Below are positions 4,696-6,939 of a stretch of 6,939 bases of DNA, piece after piece. A program made the translations under genes and the position numbers. Below the pieces are notes generated by a model. The model was not told where the DNA came from. It made no database searches and saw nothing but the letters and a program-made list of their open reading frames with translations. The stretch is from Desulfofustis sp. (lineage in GTDB: Bacteria; Desulfobacterota; Desulfobulbia; Desulfobulbales; Desulfocapsaceae). Within the stretch, counting starts at the first letter, position 1. Each line of letters starts with the position of its first letter. Where the stretch lies: positions 1 through 6,939 of the forward strand of contig JARFQM010000211.1 of assembly GCA_029287755.1 (NCBI GenBank), given 5' to 3'.

Positions 4696-5784
4696 CTACC
4701 CGGAATAGGGAGAATAGTCCGTATAGCCTTCAGCTCCTGGTGTGTACCACAGTGACATGTCGTCAAACGGGGTCAGCGGCCAGTCGTTTTTCAAGCGCTC
4801 CACCAGGTCGGGATTGGAGATAAAAGGCCGACCAAAGGCGGCGATGTCCGCGTGTCCGGCGGCCAGGCGTTCTTCGGCATCTGTTTTGGTGTAGCCGCAG
4901 TTGCCTATGATCGTACCCTGGTACAATTCGCGGAATTCGGCCAGGGTCATTGGGTCGCCTTTCTCGTGGAAGCCAAAGCCGAGGCCGTCCATGATATGGA
5001 CGTAGGCGAGGTTAAGTCCGCTTAACTGCTTGACGACGTAGAGATAGGTTTCACGGAAATCCTCGCTTCCCATATCGTTGAACACACCGTTGGGGGAGAG
5101 CCTGACGCCGACCCGCTGCGCAGGCCATATTTGCGTAACGGCGGCGAGCACTTCGAGCAGGAAGCGGGTCTTGTTTTCTAGGCTCCCGCCATAGCGGTCG
5201 TCGCGTTTATTGGTCCGTGAATCGAGGAATTGGTTGAGCAGATAGCCGTTGGCACTGTGCACTTCAATGCCGGAAAAGCCGGCATCACGTGCGAGCTCGG
5301 CCGCCCTGCGGTAGTCTGCCACTGTTTTACCGATTTCCTCAATGGTAAGGGCGTGGGGTGTCTCGTAATCTTTTTTGCCGCGCGGTGTATGAATCTGATC
5401 ACCCTGCAGTTTGACGGCAGAAGCCGAAACCGGCAGCTCACCATCGTGGAAGTCACTGTGAGAAGCCCTGCCGCAGTGCCAGAGCTGGAGGAAGATATGG
5501 CTGCCGGTGGGTTTCACCCTTTCAGTCACGAGCCGCCAGCCGGCGGCCATTTCCTCGGTGAAGATGCCGGGCGAGCCTATCCAGCCGATGCCCCGTGGTG
5601 AAATAACCGTGGCCTCGGTGATCAGCAGACCGGCCGAGGAACGCTGAAAATAGTAGTCTGCCATCAGCTCGTTTGGAACCCGGGTGTCGCCAGCGCGGCC
5701 GCGGGTCATTGGGGCCATGGCGATCCTGTTCTTGAGCTGCAGATCACCAATGGCGTATTGATCAAATAATGATGGGGAGGTCAT
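4696..5784 (-). CDS. Alkene reductase, Old Yellow Enzyme family (NemA-like FMN oxidoreductase)
   Basis: This 362-residue cytoplasmic TIM-barrel flavoenzyme has the usual length for the family. It should bind FMN and use NAD(P)H to reduce activated C=C bonds (enones, maleimides) and possibly nitro compounds. Visible signatures are NRIAMAPMTRGRA (19-31, with flavin-tuning Thr27), FLQLWHCGR (98-106, Gln100), EVHSANGYLLNQF (174-186), RYGGSLENKTRF (197-208), GVRLSP (226-231, Arg228), AFGRPFISNPDL (316-327) and the C-terminal AEGYTDYSPY. His176 and Asn179 are the substrate-binding pair and Tyr181 the proton donor, matching OYE1 His191/Asn194/Tyr196. E. coli NemA-type enzymes have His/His instead. 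I chose ATG 5784 because AAGGAG sits 6 bases upstream. An in-frame TTG at 5847 lies inside the promoter and is rejected. Confidence 0.94.
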   Translation of the reverse strand: MTSPSLFDQYAIGDLQLKNRIAMAPMTRGRAGDTRVPNELMADYYFQRSSAGLLITEATVISPRGIGWIGSPGIFTEEMAAGWRLVTERVKPTGSHIFLQLWHCGRASHSDFHDGELPVSASAVKLQGDQIHTPRGKKDYETPHALTIEEIGKTVADYRRAAELARDAGFSGIEVHSANGYLLNQFLDSRTNKRDDRYGGSLENKTRFLLEVLAAVTQIWPAQRVGVRLSPNGVFNDMGSEDFRETYLYVVKQLSGLNLAYVHIMDGLGFGFHEKGDPMTLAEFRELYQGTIIGNCGYTKTDAEERLAAGHADIAAFGRPFISNPDLVERLKNDWPLTPFDDMSLWYTPGAEGYTDYSPYSG

Positions 5785-5790
5785 GATATA

Positions 5791-5796
5791 CTCCTT
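5791..5796 (-). promoter_or_regulatory. Shine-Dalgarno site that fixes the alkene reductase start
   Basis: Reading the minus strand, AAGGAG is followed by the 6-base spacer TATATC and then ATG at 5784. It is a near-ideal ribosome-binding site. It decides against the longer reading frame, whose first 21 residues (beginning MLAVYSVRIPF) resemble no part of the family. Confidence 0.9.
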
Positions 5797-5806
5797 GCAT
5801 AGTTGT

Positions 5807-5831
5807 GTGTGCCCAAATGGGATTCTCACAC
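5807..5831 (-). promoter_or_regulatory. Candidate operator at the alkene reductase transcription start
   Basis: On the minus strand the region reads GTGTG (5831-5827), 15 bases, then CACAC (5811-5807). The spacer contains a second small palindrome, CCCA-TT-TGGG (5821-5812). It overlaps the -10 box and the expected transcription start, the classic position for a repressor such as the TetR, MarR or LysR-type regulators known to control reductases of this family. The two palindromes are not exactly concentric, and no regulator gene is visible in the window, so the regulator is unknown. Confidence 0.4.
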
Positions 5832-5857
5832 TATAAACTGCTAACAATCCGTGTCCA
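5830..5857 (-). promoter_or_regulatory. Sigma-70-type promoter for the alkene reductase
   Basis: On the minus strand TGGACA (5857-5852, 5 of 6 match to TTGACA) is followed after 16 bp by TATAGT (5835-5830, 5 of 6 match to TATAAT). An A-tract (AAAAAAAG, complement of 5869-5876) lies upstream like an UP element. Transcription should start near 5823, giving a leader of about 40 bases with the strong AAGGAG site. This is the best promoter in the window and suggests the reductase is transcribed independently of the photolyase. Confidence 0.65.
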
Positions 5858-5978
5858 TTTACCGCCGCTTTTTTTATCTTTGCAGCTGCGCACTGCCAGA
5901 GGGTCCGGCGCCCCTGTCATTCTGTTGCTGGCATGACCAGCGTGCCTTTCTTCTGTCGGGAATTTTTCCGCTTTTCGG

Positions 5979-6939
5979 CTAGGATGATGATGAAACGCGT
6001 TTCAGCGAGTCCAGAGCTTTTTTCCGTGACTGCTGCAGATCGACGAGAGGATAGGGATAATCTTCTCCCAGGCGGATGCCTGCCTGCTCGAGAATCGAGG
6101 AGGGGGCCTTCCAGGGACAGAAAAGAAACTTGTCCGGTAGATCTTTCAACTCCGGCACGAAGCGCCGGGTGTAGGCACCGTTCTGGTCGAATTTCTGGCC
6201 CTGGGAAACAGGGTTGAATATTCTGAAAAAAGGTGCGGCGTCGGTTCCACACCCTGCCACCCACTGCCAGCTCGCGCTGTTGCTGGCCAGATCGGCATCG
6301 ACCAAACAGTCCCAGAACCAGTCGGCTCCATGACGCCAATCTATGAGCAGGTTCTTGACCAGAAAAGAGGCAACAATCATACGGACCCGATTATGCATGT
6401 ATCCGGTCTGCCAAAGCTCTCGCATACCCGCATCCACGAGTGGATATCCGGTCTTCCCCTGCTGCCAGCAGCGCAGCCATTTCTGGTTCAACCACCATGG
6501 GAACCGGTCGAATTGCGGTTTGAGGTTCGACTCGGGCAGGTGGGGAAAGTGGTAGAGCAGATAGTAGGAAAATTCACGCCATCCCAGTTCCGATTTGAAC
6601 GTCTCTATATTGTCGTCATAACCGACTTCACTGACACGCTGCCAGACCTGGCGGGGCGAAAGCTCCCCGAAGTGCAGATGCGGCGACAATTTCGAGGTGG
6701 CGCTTACGGCCGGGAAATCCCTGCCCTTGCGATAGTTGCTCAGTCTCGATTGAAGAAAGGTGTCCAGGGAAAGCAGCCCACCCTCCTCGCCCATCCTCCA
6801 GTGCCGTTCTACCTTTGTGCACCAGGGATGGTCGGGCCGCAGTCTGAGGTCTTCCACCGTAAGACCGCCATGGTCGGCGCGGTAAAGCGACAGGTTCGGG
6901 GGGACGTTCTGGGGATCTTCAAGGGTGCCCTGTTCCTGG
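5979..6939 (-). CDS. phrB: Deoxyribodipyrimidine (CPD) photolyase, class I; 5' end beyond window
   Basis: The frame is open from the right edge (6938) to TAG 5979-5981, giving 319 residues. The GTG at 6857 is internal, because the codons before it (PPNLSLYRADHGGLT) continue the family. The segment contains the helical FAD/DNA domain: SKLSPHLHFGELSPR (82-96), SELGWREF (116-123, equivalent of E. coli Glu274 and Trp277), CWQQGKTGYPLVDAGMREL (157-175), YMHNRVRM (180-187, Asn341 equivalent), LIDWRHGADWFWD (198-210) and LASNSASWQW (217-226) followed by GTDAAPFFRIFNP. The electron-transfer tryptophan triad appears intact (Trp148, Trp201, Trp224, aligned to E. coli 306/359/382), as is Asn220 (E. coli Asn378), which contacts flavin N5. 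These point to light-driven repair of cyclobutane pyrimidine dimers and not a cryptochrome. The missing part, about 150 residues, is the antenna-binding N-terminal domain, so the cofactor type is unknown. Confidence 0.95.
   Translation of the reverse strand, partial: QEQGTLEDPQNVPPNLSLYRADHGGLTVEDLRLRPDHPWCTKVERHWRMGEEGGLLSLDTFLQSRLSNYRKGRDFPAVSATSKLSPHLHFGELSPRQVWQRVSEVGYDDNIETFKSELGWREFSYYLLYHFPHLPESNLKPQFDRFPWWLNQKWLRCWQQGKTGYPLVDAGMRELWQTGYMHNRVRMIVASFLVKNLLIDWRHGADWFWDCLVDADLASNSASWQWVAGCGTDAAPFFRIFNPVSQGQKFDQNGAYTRRFVPELKDLPDKFLFCPWKAPSSILEQAGIRLGEDYPYPLVDLQQSRKKALDSLKRVSSSS

Larger units (their letters stand above)
5785..5978 (-). other. Spacer between photolyase and alkene reductase
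   Basis: This 194-bp stretch carries the reductase's promoter, operator candidate and ribosome-binding site (5791-5857). On the photolyase side it has a small stem, GCTGG-CATGA-CCAGC (5927-5941), starting 38 bp past the photolyase stop. No T-tract follows that stem on the minus strand, so it is at best a weak terminator. The spacing and separate promoter argue that the two genes are not a tight operon. I see no gene in it. Confidence 0.5.

Noticed and set aside
5230..5601. 123-codon plus-strand frame inside the alkene reductase
   Set aside because: It overlaps the conserved HSANGY region of the reductase on the opposite strand; it is a shadow.
5785..5847. Extended alkene reductase N-terminus starting at TTG 5847
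   Set aside because: It would place the start codon within the sigma-70 promoter and bypass the ideal AAGGAG site at 5791-5796; the extra residues do not match the family.
5917..6339. 140-codon minus-strand frame overlapping the photolyase 3' end
   Set aside because: It is out of frame with the photolyase over its conserved FAD-binding region, and its arginine- and serine-rich translation has no domain.
4343..6939. Photolyase, alkene reductase and MscS as one stress operon
   Set aside because: The gaps are 194 and 353 bp, the reductase has its own promoter, and a strong hairpin separates it from the channel.

Overview
The window is one end of an assembled bacterial contig, probably from a metagenome or draft genome. 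Bases 1-96 are not biological. They read as a poly-C run, the remains of an Illumina P5 oligo, a 10-base index and the Nextera read-1 adapter ending in the Tn5 mosaic end. Genomic sequence starts at 97. The rest is dense, moderately GC-rich Gram-negative-type coding DNA: Shine-Dalgarno starts, an exported MscS-type channel and a class I photolyase. A deltaproteobacterium-like (Desulfobacterota) or gammaproteobacterial source is plausible, but nothing here fixes the taxon.

Layout: the last 25 codons of a gene cut by library fragmentation (97-174, +); a 226-bp leader with a helically phased repeat and a palindrome over a possible promoter; a MOT1-type sulfate/molybdate transporter (401-1600, +); a 276-bp convergent spacer with a 9-bp inverted repeat and a doubtful small ORF; a large 821-residue MscS-family mechanosensitive channel (1877-4342, -); a 353-bp spacer rich in hairpins, including a perfect 11-bp stem, plus a doubtful 34-codon ORF; an Old Yellow Enzyme family alkene reductase (4696-5784, -) with a good sigma-70 promoter and a candidate operator; and the C-terminal two thirds of a CPD photolyase (5979-6939, -), which runs off the right edge.

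The three minus-strand genes are separated by 194 bp and 353 bp, and the reductase has its own promoter, so they look like individually transcribed genes. All could serve stress responses (UV damage, reactive electrophiles, osmotic downshift), but there is no sign of a dedicated multi-gene system. I do not see a convincing undescribed system. The items most worth a second look are the intergenic structures at 309-331, 4532-4667 and 5807-5857, and the contaminated contig end.
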